Below, piece by piece: positions 54,040-62,579 of a DNA stretch of 64,000 nucleotides. How positions within the stretch are numbered: the first letter of the stretch is position 1; each line of letters opens with the position of its first letter. Position numbers and translations under genes: made by a program. The stretch is taken from NCBI GenBank assembly GCA_051201675.1, contig CP179212.1:248001-312000 (forward strand), read 5' to 3'. A model generated the notes under the pieces. That model saw only the letters and a program-made list of their open reading frames with translations. It did no database searches and was not told the DNA's origin. Origin of the DNA: HTCC2207 sp002685195 (lineage in GTDB: Bacteria; Pseudomonadota; Gammaproteobacteria; Pseudomonadales; Porticoccaceae).

Positions 54040-54347
54040 CTTTGATAACTATCATTTTACTGGCATTTATTACCTTTACTACAAGATACTTATTTTTAGA
54101 AGGCAGATTGCCATTGCGCCTTGGTCCAAATATTAGACAAATATTGAGTTTTAGTGCGCCAGCAGTTTTAACAGCCATTTTTGTTCCAATTCTTCTTATG
54201 CAAAAACAAGAACTTAATATTGGTTATACCAACCCATATCTTTGGGGTGGAATCGCGGCAATTTGTGCAGCCTACAAAACACAGAGCGTGTACTGGACTA
54301 TCAGCATCGGTACTGCTGTCTTTATTACTAGTGGTACTCTGTTTTAA
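54036..54347 (+). CDS. azlD: AzlD-family transporter subunit
   Basis: Membrane protein of 103 residues with about four helices, typical AzlD length and sequence ('TFTTRYLFLEGRLPLRLGP', 'LSFSAPAVLTAIFVPIL'). ATGA overlap with azlC shows translational coupling. Confidence 0.9.
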   Translation: MTLITIILLAFITFTTRYLFLEGRLPLRLGPNIRQILSFSAPAVLTAIFVPILLMQKQELNIGYTNPYLWGGIAAICAAYKTQSVYWTISIGTAVFITSGTLF

Positions 54348-54448
54348 TTCCAGGGTAAGCCCGACTTAGAACGCATGAGTCACCAAATTTACTAGCTTGC
54401 CTTGCTACTATTGTTAACATTTGCTCCAAATTGACTCGAGAGATGATT

Positions 54449-55591
54449 ATGATTCCAAGACAGCTGTATGATTCTGACCACGAAATGTTTCGTGATTCCC
54501 TGCGTAAATTCCTTGAAATAGAAGCCATGCCAAACCATGAGCAATGGGAAAGTGACGGCATGGTGAGTGATGATATTTGGTTGAAGGCCGGAGAGCAGGG
54601 CTTTTTGTGTCCAATGGTGCCCGAGGAGTACGGCGGGGTGGGCACAGATTTTCTTTACAACTGTATTGTTAATGAAGAAGTCAGTCGTTCTGGCTGCACT
54701 GGTTTAGGCTGGTCACTGCACAATGATATATCCGTACCCTATATTGTCCGTTATGGTAGCGATTATCAAAAGAAAAGGTATCTTCCACGATGCGTGTCGG
54801 GTGAATTAATTACTGCAATTGCTATGACTGAGCCGGGTGCTGGTTCTGATTTGCAGGGGACCAAAACGACAGCAGTACTCGATGGAGAGAACTACATTCT
54901 GAATGGGTCTAAAACTTTTATTACTAACGGTCAAAAAGCGGGCCTAGTGATAGTCGTAGCAAAGACAGACACCTCAGCTGGATCTAAAGGTATTAGCTTA
55001 TTTTTGGTAGAAGCGGATTTCCCTGGCTTTAGTAAGGGCAAAAACTTGAACAAGTTGGGATTAAAAGCTCAGGATACATCAGAATTATTTTTTCAAGATG
55101 TCAAAGTGCCCAAAGAAAATCTTCTCGGTGAAGAGGGGCGCGGTTTTATTTATCTGATGCAGGACTTACCCCAAGAAAGGCTCTCCATCGGTGTGACCGC
55201 GGTGGCTAATGCTCAGGCTATATTGGAAGCGACTATTGCCTATACCAAAGAACGTAAAGCTTTTGGAACCACGGTGGCGTCTTTTCAGAATACACAGTTT
55301 AAGCTTGCTGAGTTGGCTGCTGAAGTGACCAGCGCAGAGGTATTTTGTGATCGTTGTACTGAGCTATTACTCGAAGATAAGCTAGATACGGTAACCGCAT
55401 CAAAACTTAAACTACTAACCACTGACTTACAATGTAAGGTGGCGGACGAATGTCTACAGCTTCATGGTGGTTGGGGTTATATGTGGGAATATCCGGTTTG
55501 TAGAGCTTTTGCTGATTCACGTGTACAGAGAATTTACGGAGGCAGTAACGAAATTATGAAGTTGATTATTTCTCGAGAATTAATGAAATAA
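54449..55591 (+). CDS. Acyl-CoA dehydrogenase, long-chain (LCAD)-like
   Basis: FAD enzyme of 380 residues for the first step of fatty-acid beta-oxidation. 'AMTEPGAGSDLQG' and 'GSKTFITNG' bind FAD/substrate; 'QLHGGWGYMWEYPV' and 'IYGGSNEIMK' are close to mammalian LCAD. The Glu found in MCAD-type 'IYEGT' is replaced by Gly, as in LCAD, where the base is a Glu on an earlier helix; a candidate is the Glu of 'AILEATIAY'. ATG 54449 is chosen over 54443 and a TTG at 54431 because GAGAG is six bases upstream. Confidence 0.9.
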   Translation: MIPRQLYDSDHEMFRDSLRKFLEIEAMPNHEQWESDGMVSDDIWLKAGEQGFLCPMVPEEYGGVGTDFLYNCIVNEEVSRSGCTGLGWSLHNDISVPYIVRYGSDYQKKRYLPRCVSGELITAIAMTEPGAGSDLQGTKTTAVLDGENYILNGSKTFITNGQKAGLVIVVAKTDTSAGSKGISLFLVEADFPGFSKGKNLNKLGLKAQDTSELFFQDVKVPKENLLGEEGRGFIYLMQDLPQERLSIGVTAVANAQAILEATIAYTKERKAFGTTVASFQNTQFKLAELAAEVTSAEVFCDRCTELLLEDKLDTVTASKLKLLTTDLQCKVADECLQLHGGWGYMWEYPVCRAFADSRVQRIYGGSNEIMKLIISRELMK

Positions 55592-55606
55592 TTTGTAGAA
55601 TAAGAC

Positions 55607-55639
55607 AATAGAAATGCCCCTGTTCGAGGCGTTTCTATT
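55607..55639. terminator. Bidirectional terminator between acyl-CoA dehydrogenase and aldolase genes
   Basis: AATAGAAATGCC and GGCGTTTCTATT form a 12-pair stem with a nine-base loop between two convergent genes. AT-rich outer pairs replace a separate U-run. Confidence 0.6.
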
Positions 55640-55647
55640 AGGCTTGG

Positions 55648-56382
55648 TTAATTTTTATAGGAAGGATCAATCTTGTCAATCAGGCGGACCAGAGCACTAA
55701 ATTCCAATTGTCCAGCCGGTGTACCCGCTGACTGAATAGTCATCAGTTGTTCCGCTTTGGCAAGAATTTCGTCACTCACTGGAATAATATTTTTCCCTGT
55801 AGCATCACAAGCGACTTGGACCTCACAAGATCTCTGAAGGGCCCACATATTGTAAAAAGCCTCCGGAATTGAACGACCACAGGTTAGTAAACCGTGATTG
55901 CGCAGAATGAGTAGATTTTTATTCCCAATGTTGGCTATTAAACGAGGTTTTTCATCATCTAGGACGGTAAGACCCTCAAAGTCATGGTAGGCCACCCTGT
56001 TTTGAAGAAGCGCTGAGTAAAAGTTGTCAGTGCGCAGACCTTCTGTTGAGCAGGCTACGGCCATTCCTGCATCAGTGTGCGTGTGGGTAATACATTGCAC
56101 ATCCTCTCTGGCACCGTGGACAGCAGTATGGATAAGAATACCAGCAGGGTTTACGGTATATTCTGTGTCTTCCATTATATTACCATCAATATCAACCTTG
56201 ACTAGATTAGAGGCGGTTACCTCGCTGTAGTGTAGCCCGTAAGGATTGATCAAAAAATGATGGTCGTTCCCTGGGAGCTTGACGGTAATATGGTTGTAAA
56301 TAAGCTCCGTCCAGCCTAAGTAGTCGAAGATTCTATAGCAGGCAGCCAGCTCGACTCGGAGTTCTTGCTCAGTTTTTTCCAT
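55648..56382 (-). CDS. Class II aldolase/adducin-family protein
   Basis: Protein of 244 residues. Zinc ligands are visible in 'CITHTHTDAGMAVACS' and 'LLILRNHGLLTCG', with 'NPYGLHYSEVTASNLVKVDIDG' (in part) typical of this branch (often annotated as class II aldolase without a tested substrate). Overlaps the PhnA-like gene by one base (stop/start), so co-translation is likely. Actual reaction unknown. Confidence 0.87.
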   Translation of the reverse strand: MEKTEQELRVELAACYRIFDYLGWTELIYNHITVKLPGNDHHFLINPYGLHYSEVTASNLVKVDIDGNIMEDTEYTVNPAGILIHTAVHGAREDVQCITHTHTDAGMAVACSTEGLRTDNFYSALLQNRVAYHDFEGLTVLDDEKPRLIANIGNKNLLILRNHGLLTCGRSIPEAFYNMWALQRSCEVQVACDATGKNIIPVSDEILAKAEQLMTIQSAGTPAGQLEFSALVRLIDKIDPSYKN

Positions 56383-56960
56383 TAGTTAACCCTCTTTACA
56401 AATTTAGTTAATATGATGATTTGAGTGCCATTTATCCGGCCCTCTAGCTGTTCTGAATTATTTTCAACTAAAGAGATGTTGCGCACTGCAGTTCCGCGTT
56501 TAGCAGTGAAACTGACACCTTTAACATTTAAGTCTTTAATCAGTGTAACTGAATCGCCTGCCTTTAGCACAGCACCATTACTGTCTTTATGTTTAACAGT
56601 AGGTGCGTCGCCATCAAAAGTTCCAGTCTTGGCTAGAGCTAAAGTATCATCTTCTAGGTACAGTATATCAAGCAGATCCTGGGCCCAGGGCTCAGAGTTC
56701 AGTTTTGTTAAAAGACGCCATGTCATTATCTGTACAGGTCGAACTTGACTCCACATCGTGTCATTAAGGCAGCGCCAATAATTCACATCCATTGATGATG
56801 AGCCTTCTAAATGATCATCACATATTCTGCAGATGAGCAGGCAATAGTCGGGCTCAGCACTTTCGAATGGAGGAACAGCAAAAATTCGCAGATCGTCAGT
56901 AGAGCGACAAAGTTCGCAAGAAGATTCACTGCGTGTAAGAAGAGCAGACTCAATTGTCAT
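56382..56960 (-). CDS. PhnA/YjdM-like zinc-ribbon protein
   Basis: Protein of 192 residues. N-terminal cysteines (CELC near 16, CRIC near 45) can form a zinc ribbon, and the C-terminal PhnA domain reads 'GDSVTLIKDLNVKGVSFTAKRGTAVRNI' (in part). Despite the name, family members are not shown to degrade phosphonates in general. The middle region is longer than in E. coli YjdM. First of a two-gene unit with the aldolase. Confidence 0.85.
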   Translation of the reverse strand: MTIESALLTRSESSCELCRSTDDLRIFAVPPFESAEPDYCLLICRICDDHLEGSSSMDVNYWRCLNDTMWSQVRPVQIMTWRLLTKLNSEPWAQDLLDILYLEDDTLALAKTGTFDGDAPTVKHKDSNGAVLKAGDSVTLIKDLNVKGVSFTAKRGTAVRNISLVENNSEQLEGRINGTQIIILTKFVKRVN

Positions 56961-57050
56961 CGGATTAGATTGCTTTTACCTGATAGAGAGGTCAATAGTA
57001 TAACCGGTGACACAGGTTTGCTGTCTAGAGAGTTACAATGAATAGTAGGT

Positions 57051-58049
57051 CTACCTAAATGAGCTGGTAAGAAAATCTGCTGCAGCCCATCCAGAAATCA
57101 CGGCACCTTCGACACGAGGCCCCGCAAAGGCATCGCCTGCTAGAACCAAAGTTGGCAGTTCAGTTGCCTCGCTAGCTACCATGCAGGGGCTTGGGTCAAC
57201 GACCACTGGTTTGCTATAGCGCCAACCGTGCACTTCAAAATCAACGACGTTAGCTCCTAAATAAGGCTTGGCGGCATTAATCAGTTGTTGAGCAATTTTA
57301 TCTCGCTTATCGCCAAAGTGTTTGTGACTAAAATCACCACTACCATGAATGGTTACCGACGGAATGACAGAAACTCCTTTTTGTAAGTTATCGCTGATCC
57401 ATGCGATTGGGCCCTTATCAAATGCTAGAGCACCTGGTGGATCGATAAAACTAGGTTGGTCCAGAATTGCCATAACGGCAATACAGCTTTCATAATTAAT
57501 ACGCTCCAGCCTAGCTTGATTCGAGGCTGTCAATTTGAGATCACTGCTGGCTAGTAAATCCAGGGTTTGTGGTACCGGTGATGTAATTAAGAGGGCTTTT
57601 GCATTTATCCTGCGACCATTATCCAGTTCCACTACCCAATTATTATGGTCAATAGCAACAGACAACGCCTTAGTCTCTTTTTGAATATTTAGGCCCACTG
57701 CAAGGTGCTTAGCGATTGCAGTCATCGTAGGCACTCCGCGATAGCGAGCATGGCTGTTAGGTTGGCCGGGGAAACTGCTGTACCACTCCTCAGCGACTCC
57801 CGCACATAACCATTGTTGCACTTGAGCCACAAACCGTGGATCACGAGTGGTCATAAACTGAGCGCCGTGATCAAAGCTAGCATCCCCTATCCTGCGCCCA
57901 GCTAAACGACCGCCGACACCTCTACCCTTATCAACAATAGTCACTTCAACATCAAGTTTGCTAAGTTTTGAAGCAGCACTTAACCCGGCAAGACCTGCGC
58001 CAATTATCAAAATATCTGTGTGTTGCGTGTTTGTGGGCATAGTTAGCAT
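57051..58049 (-). CDS. Renalase-like FAD-dependent oxidoreductase
   Basis: Flavoprotein of 332 residues. The dinucleotide fold 'ILIIGAGLAGLSAASKL' near the start, 'GRGVGGRLAGRR' and 'FDHGAQFMTTRDPRF' place it in the NAD(P)/FAD amine oxidase-like group that includes renalase. C-terminal 'LVLAGDAFAGPRVEGAVISG' (in part) closes the FAD site. Start may be ATG 58049 or the in-frame ATG 58040. It lies directly after the small DUF2256 gene. Confidence 0.85.
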   Translation of the reverse strand: MLTMPTNTQHTDILIIGAGLAGLSAASKLSKLDVEVTIVDKGRGVGGRLAGRRIGDASFDHGAQFMTTRDPRFVAQVQQWLCAGVAEEWYSSFPGQPNSHARYRGVPTMTAIAKHLAVGLNIQKETKALSVAIDHNNWVVELDNGRRINAKALLITSPVPQTLDLLASSDLKLTASNQARLERINYESCIAVMAILDQPSFIDPPGALAFDKGPIAWISDNLQKGVSVIPSVTIHGSGDFSHKHFGDKRDKIAQQLINAAKPYLGANVVDFEVHGWRYSKPVVVDPSPCMVASEATELPTLVLAGDAFAGPRVEGAVISGWAAADFLTSSFR

Positions 58050-58050
58050 C

Positions 58051-58197
58051 TTATTTTGATTTACGTCGAGCTTCAGTTTTGCAGCGCTGGGAACAAAACC
58101 GAACCTCTTCCCAACTCCGGGCCCATTTTTTCCGCCAAGTAAAGGGCAGTCCGCAGTTTAGGCAATGTTTTTTGGGTAAATCACCTTTTTTACGCAT
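58051..58197 (-). CDS. DUF2256 small zinc-binding protein
   Basis: A 48-residue protein. It begins MRKKGDLPKKHCLNCGLPF and continues TWRKKWARSWEEVRFCSQRC, which is the DUF2256 pattern: CxxC, then a WRKKWxxxW core, then CxxxC. Four cysteines likely bind zinc. ATG 58197 is chosen because AAGGA lies eight bases upstream; an ATG at 58206 would overlap that site. It ends one base before the start of the renalase-like gene. Family function is unknown; relatives often lie near photolyase-type or flavin genes. Confidence 0.88.
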   Translation of the reverse strand: MRKKGDLPKKHCLNCGLPFTWRKKWARSWEEVRFCSQRCKTEARRKSK

Positions 58198-58214
58198 AGC
58201 GGGCATCCTTGGAC

Positions 58215-59045
58215 TTAAGCCGCTGTTAAGGCGGACCCTGCCAAGGTAATACGATGCATTAGTCTAGCTTGGCCCTGGTAGTCATTGTTTGCCTGATGCC
58301 AGGTACAACGATTATCCCAAAAAGTTACTGAGCCGGGACACCAGTTAAAACTGCAAGTGAATTGAGGTTGAGTCACATGAGCATATAACTCATCTAGAAG
58401 ATTCCGGCTTTCAGCAAAGTCCCATCCTTCAAATTGAATAGTATGCCCCGGGTTCACATAGAGTACTTTGCGGCCACTTTCTGGATGCATAATGACTACT
58501 GGGTGAGTGGCATCACCCACTCGATCCATACCCCCAAGATGCTCAGCTAAGTCGGTCATTCGATAAAGACCATTTTCTCCATAGAGGTGCTTGTTTGAAT
58601 GGACCGCGCGTAAATTCTCTATGCGTGATTTGATCTGTGGAGAGAGAGCATCATAAGCATTGGCGAGATTGGCAAACTGGGTATCGCCTCCTGTTTCTGG
58701 AAGTTTGCGGGCTACGAGTATAGACCCCATAGCGGGAATATCATCATAGGAGTGGTCTGTATGCCAACCACCACCAATATTGGTCTGTTGATCTTTTTCT
58801 TTTCGAACTTCAGCAATCTCTGGGAACTGTTCGGTAGCTCTAAAAAATTTATTCACCACAATACTGCCAAAACGCTGTGCAAATTGTAGATGGTCTTGAG
58901 GAGAAAAATCTTGATCGCGGAAAAACAAAAGCCCGTGCTTTGCAAATATTGTTCGTAGATCTGCCAGCTGAGTAACACTAAGGTCAGCAAGCTGAATGTC
59001 GCTGATCAACGCGCCGCAACCTTCTGAATACCGCGTCACTTTCAT
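58215..59045 (-). CDS. TauD/TfdA-family Fe(II)/2-oxoglutarate dioxygenase
   Basis: Protein of 276 residues. Iron ligands: HxD in 'GWHTDHSYDD' and the distal His in 'CTWHQANNDY'; the 2-oxoglutarate-binding Arg is likely in 'QARLMHRITL'. 'HGLLFFRDQDFSPQDHLQFAQRFG' (in part) is the family start. TauD releases sulfite from taurine, but many relatives act on other substrates, and no taurine transporter is adjacent. Lies 14 bases after gatB, which is unusual company. Confidence 0.88.
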   Translation of the reverse strand: MKVTRYSEGCGALISDIQLADLSVTQLADLRTIFAKHGLLFFRDQDFSPQDHLQFAQRFGSIVVNKFFRATEQFPEIAEVRKEKDQQTNIGGGWHTDHSYDDIPAMGSILVARKLPETGGDTQFANLANAYDALSPQIKSRIENLRAVHSNKHLYGENGLYRMTDLAEHLGGMDRVGDATHPVVIMHPESGRKVLYVNPGHTIQFEGWDFAESRNLLDELYAHVTQPQFTCSFNWCPGSVTFWDNRCTWHQANNDYQGQARLMHRITLAGSALTAA

Positions 59046-59059
59046 TACAGCATTCCCAT

Positions 59060-60517
59060 CTATAACAGCTCATTGAGCTTTTGCAGCAATATTTTATTTA
59101 CCTGTTGAGGGTTGGCTTGCCCCTTGGACGCTTTCATTATTTGACCCATAAAGCCACCGAGTTTCTTTTTTCGTTTACCTTCATCACTGTTTACAAAGTC
59201 TTCAACCATCGCGGGATTGGCCTCTAAAATATCAGTCACTATTTCTTCGAGAGCACCACTATCAGAGACTTGTTTGAGACCTTTGGTCTCAATAATTTCA
59301 TCAGCACTACCTTCGCCTTGCCAGATAGCATCAAACACCTGTTTAGCCATTTTGTTAGAAATACTGTTGTCAGCAACACGAGCAACGAGGCCGGCCAGTT
59401 GTTCAGCTGATACAGGAGAATTGATGAAGGTAAGATTTTCATTATTTAAACGAGCAGTAAGCTCTCCGATCATCCAGTTGGCGGTTAACTTAGGATTGTT
59501 TGAGCGGGCAGCGGATGATTCAAAAAATACTGACATAGTTGGATCACTTGCTAATATATTTGCATCATAGGTTGATAGTGAGTACTCATGAATAAATCGT
59601 TCCATGCGAGCATCAGGCAATTCAGGCAGAGACCGGCGCAACTCATCAATAGTCTCATCGGTCACAATAACGGGTAATAAATCAGGACAAGGAAAATAAC
59701 GATAGTCATTAGCTTCTTCCTTACTACGCATTGATTTAGCGACCTTGGTATCGCCATTATAGAGACGCGTCTCTTGGATAACGGTTCCTCCATCTTCTAT
59801 CAAATCGATCTGTCGCTCTACTTCACGTTCGATAGCCTCTTCCATGAATTTAAACGAGTTAAGATTTTTAGTTTCAGTGCGCGTACCCAAGGTAGAACTT
59901 CCTGTAGGTCGTACCGAAACATTAACATCAAAACGCATACTACCTTGACTCATCTCTCCATCACAGATACCAATGGAGGTGACAATACTATGCAGCTTTT
60001 TCGCAAAGGCTACGGCCTCTTCAGCACTGCGCATGTCAGGTTCAGAAACAATTTCGATCAGCGGAGTGCCTGCCCTATTCAGGTCGACACCTGATACACC
60101 ATGAGGTAAATCTCCCTCATGAGTTGACTTCCCAGCATCTTCTTCAAGATGAGCATGATGGATACGGATTGCTTTACTGGTTCCATCTTCAAGCTGGATT
60201 ACAACTGAACCACGTCCAACAACAGGTTTCTCTAACTGTGTTGTCTGATAGCCTTTTGGAAGATCGGGATAGAAATAATTTTTCCTTTCGAAAACAGATT
60301 CTTGCTCAATTTCAGCATCTATCGCCAAGCCAAACATCACTGCATAGTGAACAGCCTGCTTATTAAGGACAGGCAAAGTGCCTGGCATTGCTAAGTCAAC
60401 AGCACAGGCTTGGCTATTTGGTTCGGCACCAAAGGAGGTGCTTGCTCCTGAGAAAATTTTTGTCTTAGTAGCAAGTTGAACATGTATTTCAAGACCAATG
60501 ACAGTTTCCCAGTTCAT
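59060..60517 (-). CDS. gatB: Aspartyl/glutamyl-tRNA amidotransferase subunit B
   Basis: Protein of 485 residues that phosphorylates Glu or Asp on mischarged tRNA before amidation. 'WETVIGLEIHVQL' start, 'PGTLPVLN', 'KNYFYPDLPKGYQ' and the C-terminal YqeY-like tail ('KKKLGGFMGQIMKASKGQANPQ') are typical. ATG 60517 overlaps the gatA stop (ATGA); a further upstream start (60547) would add ten residues inside gatA and is not needed. Confidence 0.96.
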   Translation of the reverse strand: MNWETVIGLEIHVQLATKTKIFSGASTSFGAEPNSQACAVDLAMPGTLPVLNKQAVHYAVMFGLAIDAEIEQESVFERKNYFYPDLPKGYQTTQLEKPVVGRGSVVIQLEDGTSKAIRIHHAHLEEDAGKSTHEGDLPHGVSGVDLNRAGTPLIEIVSEPDMRSAEEAVAFAKKLHSIVTSIGICDGEMSQGSMRFDVNVSVRPTGSSTLGTRTETKNLNSFKFMEEAIEREVERQIDLIEDGGTVIQETRLYNGDTKVAKSMRSKEEANDYRYFPCPDLLPVIVTDETIDELRRSLPELPDARMERFIHEYSLSTYDANILASDPTMSVFFESSAARSNNPKLTANWMIGELTARLNNENLTFINSPVSAEQLAGLVARVADNSISNKMAKQVFDAIWQGEGSADEIIETKGLKQVSDSGALEEIVTDILEANPAMVEDFVNSDEGKRKKKLGGFMGQIMKASKGQANPQQVNKILLQKLNELL

Positions 60518-61968
60518 CAGAGACCCTCCGGAGCTTGGGTGTGCCAATCGGTTACTTGCTGAAACTGATGTGCGGCGTTCAGTATGCGCGATTCATCGAA
60601 GTAATTACCGATGATTTGTAACCCAACAGGCTTCCCTTCGACCATACCACAGGGAACCGACATTCCAGGTAAGCCCGCAAGATTGGTAGCAATGGTGTAG
60701 ATATCTTCCAAATACATTGCCACTGGATCATCACCCTTGGCGCCAAACTTGAACGCGGGTGATGGACAGGTGGGGCCCATTATTAAATCTACTGATTTAA
60801 AAGCCTCTGAAAAATCTTGCTGAATGAGCTGTCTAACCTGCTGAGCCTTGCCGTAATAAGCATCATAATATCCTGCGGATAGGCAATAGGTTCCAATTAG
60901 AATACGTCTTTGAACTTCTTCACCGAAGCCCTCTGACCGAGTTCGACAGTACAGGTCCTGCAGGTCTTTTGGATTCTCACAACGATAGCCATATTTTACG
61001 CCATCAAATCTCGATAAATTGGCAGAGGCCTCTGCCGGCGCAATCACATAATACGCAGGTACAGACAGACTGGAATTTGGCAAACTTATATCGACTAACT
61101 CGGCACCTTCAGACTCTAGCTGCGCAAGGGCTGTTCTAACTGCGTCTTGAGTGCCCGGATGAAGACCCTCTGAGAAGTATTCTTTGGGAATCCCTATCTT
61201 TAGGCCTTTGATTGAATCTCTTAAAGAAGAGCTGTAATCAGGAACATCTTTTTCTACAGATGTTGAGTCTTTTTCATCGAAACTCGCCATACAATTAAGC
61301 AATATTGCACAGTCTTCCGCTGTACGCGCCATCGGGCCTGCTTGATCCAAACTTGATGCAAAGGCAATCATGCCCCAACGAGACACACGTCCGTAGGTTG
61401 GCTTCAGCCCGCTAATTCCACAAAGAGCCGCTGGTTGGCGAATTGAACCACCAGTATCAGTAGCAGTAGCCCCAGGGGCAAGTCTCGCAGCAATGGCCGC
61501 TGCAGAGCCTCCGGAAGAGCCTCCTGGTACAGAATCTGTGGCCCAAGGGTTCTTTACTGGGCCATAAAAACTCGTTTCATTTGACGAGCCCATGGCAAAT
61601 TCATCCATATTGGTTTTACCCAGCATGACTGCGCCAGCCTGCTCAAAATTTTCCACCACCGTTGCATTATATGGAGGCACAAAATTATCTAACATTTTTG
61701 ATCCACAGCTCGTTCTTACGTCACTTGTGCAAAAAATATCTTTATGGAGAAGTGGTATTCCGCACATAGGGTGCGCTTTTCCTTGTGCAAGCTGTTCATC
61801 AGCCAAAGCTGCCGCTTTGAGAGCTTGGGCAGCAGTTACCGTAATCACGGCATTAAATTGATCATTTATTTGGCGAATACGTTCAAGAAAGTGTTGGGTT
61901 AGTTCAACACTCGAAAATTCTTTGTTTTGTAGCCCTTTGATGAGCTCGGAGATAGTTAGATTGTGCAT
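60517..61968 (-). CDS. gatA: Aspartyl/glutamyl-tRNA amidotransferase subunit A
   Basis: Amidase-signature enzyme of 483 residues that provides ammonia from glutamine. The Ser-cisSer-Lys triad region is seen in 'PLLHKDIF' (Lys) and 'VPGGSSGGSAAAIAA' (two Ser), plus 'ATDTGGSIRQPAALCG' (nucleophile). ATG 61968, 12 bases after gatC. GatCAB makes Gln-tRNA or Asn-tRNA in species lacking a full set of synthetases. Confidence 0.97.
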   Translation of the reverse strand: MHNLTISELIKGLQNKEFSSVELTQHFLERIRQINDQFNAVITVTAAQALKAAALADEQLAQGKAHPMCGIPLLHKDIFCTSDVRTSCGSKMLDNFVPPYNATVVENFEQAGAVMLGKTNMDEFAMGSSNETSFYGPVKNPWATDSVPGGSSGGSAAAIAARLAPGATATDTGGSIRQPAALCGISGLKPTYGRVSRWGMIAFASSLDQAGPMARTAEDCAILLNCMASFDEKDSTSVEKDVPDYSSSLRDSIKGLKIGIPKEYFSEGLHPGTQDAVRTALAQLESEGAELVDISLPNSSLSVPAYYVIAPAEASANLSRFDGVKYGYRCENPKDLQDLYCRTRSEGFGEEVQRRILIGTYCLSAGYYDAYYGKAQQVRQLIQQDFSEAFKSVDLIMGPTCPSPAFKFGAKGDDPVAMYLEDIYTIATNLAGLPGMSVPCGMVEGKPVGLQIIGNYFDESRILNAAHQFQQVTDWHTQAPEGL

Positions 61969-61979
61969 TATTTATCCGG

Positions 61980-62267
61980 TTACTCTATCATTTTTGGAAC
62001 GCTAAACAGTCCGTTATGTATTTCAGGGGCGATAGACTGGAATTCCTCACGACGATTCTCTTCAGTAACTTCATCACTACGCAATCGTTGAGATAAATGA
62101 AACGGACGAGAGGCCTTTACCACAGATTCACAGTTTGCAGTTTGGAGCTGGTCCACCAAATCTAAAACACTGCTGAGCCGATCCGTTACATCGGTTATTG
62201 TTTTTTCGTCAATCGAAAGTCGCGATAATGTCGCCAACTTTTCAATTTCTTCTCGTTTAATGGTCAT
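61980..62267 (-). CDS. gatC: Aspartyl/glutamyl-tRNA amidotransferase subunit C
   Basis: Small subunit of 95 residues that wraps between GatA and GatB. 'IEKLATLSRLSIDE', 'LSSVLDLVDQLQTAN' and 'SRPFHLSQRLRSDEV' match the family. First gene of gatCAB, divergent from mreB, an arrangement common in gammaproteobacteria. Confidence 0.95.
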   Translation of the reverse strand: MTIKREEIEKLATLSRLSIDEKTITDVTDRLSSVLDLVDQLQTANCESVVKASRPFHLSQRLRSDEVTEENRREEFQSIAPEIHNGLFSVPKMIE

Positions 62268-62579
62268 TCTTTGGCCTATCTTTTAGGATATTTTCGTCGA
62301 GTTTGGTTAGGAACGCTAACTTCCCCCTTACCAAGGTGGCTAAGGTACCATAAATGACGCAGTTTGGTTACTCAGATCACTTCTCAGAAGACATAAAACT
62401 CAGTGCTTCAGGGAAATTTACGTTAATTTTTAATAGATGTAGGAAGTTTGCCTCAAGATCAGCTAGAATCGACTACTAAATGTAGTTTTTAGCAGTTTCT
62501 AAACTGTTGCCCGTTAATTTTAAAACATCGTTATCACATGGCTTTGATAATGATGGTTGTAACTTAGGAAGTTTTGCAG
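62268..62579. other. Intergenic region between gatC and mreB
   Basis: A 312-base divergent gap that must hold promoters for gatCAB and mreBC. I could not pick a convincing -35/-10 pair by eye. A short palindrome CAGTTT-CT-AAACTG lies near 62493-62507. No open reading frame of merit. Confidence 0.4.
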
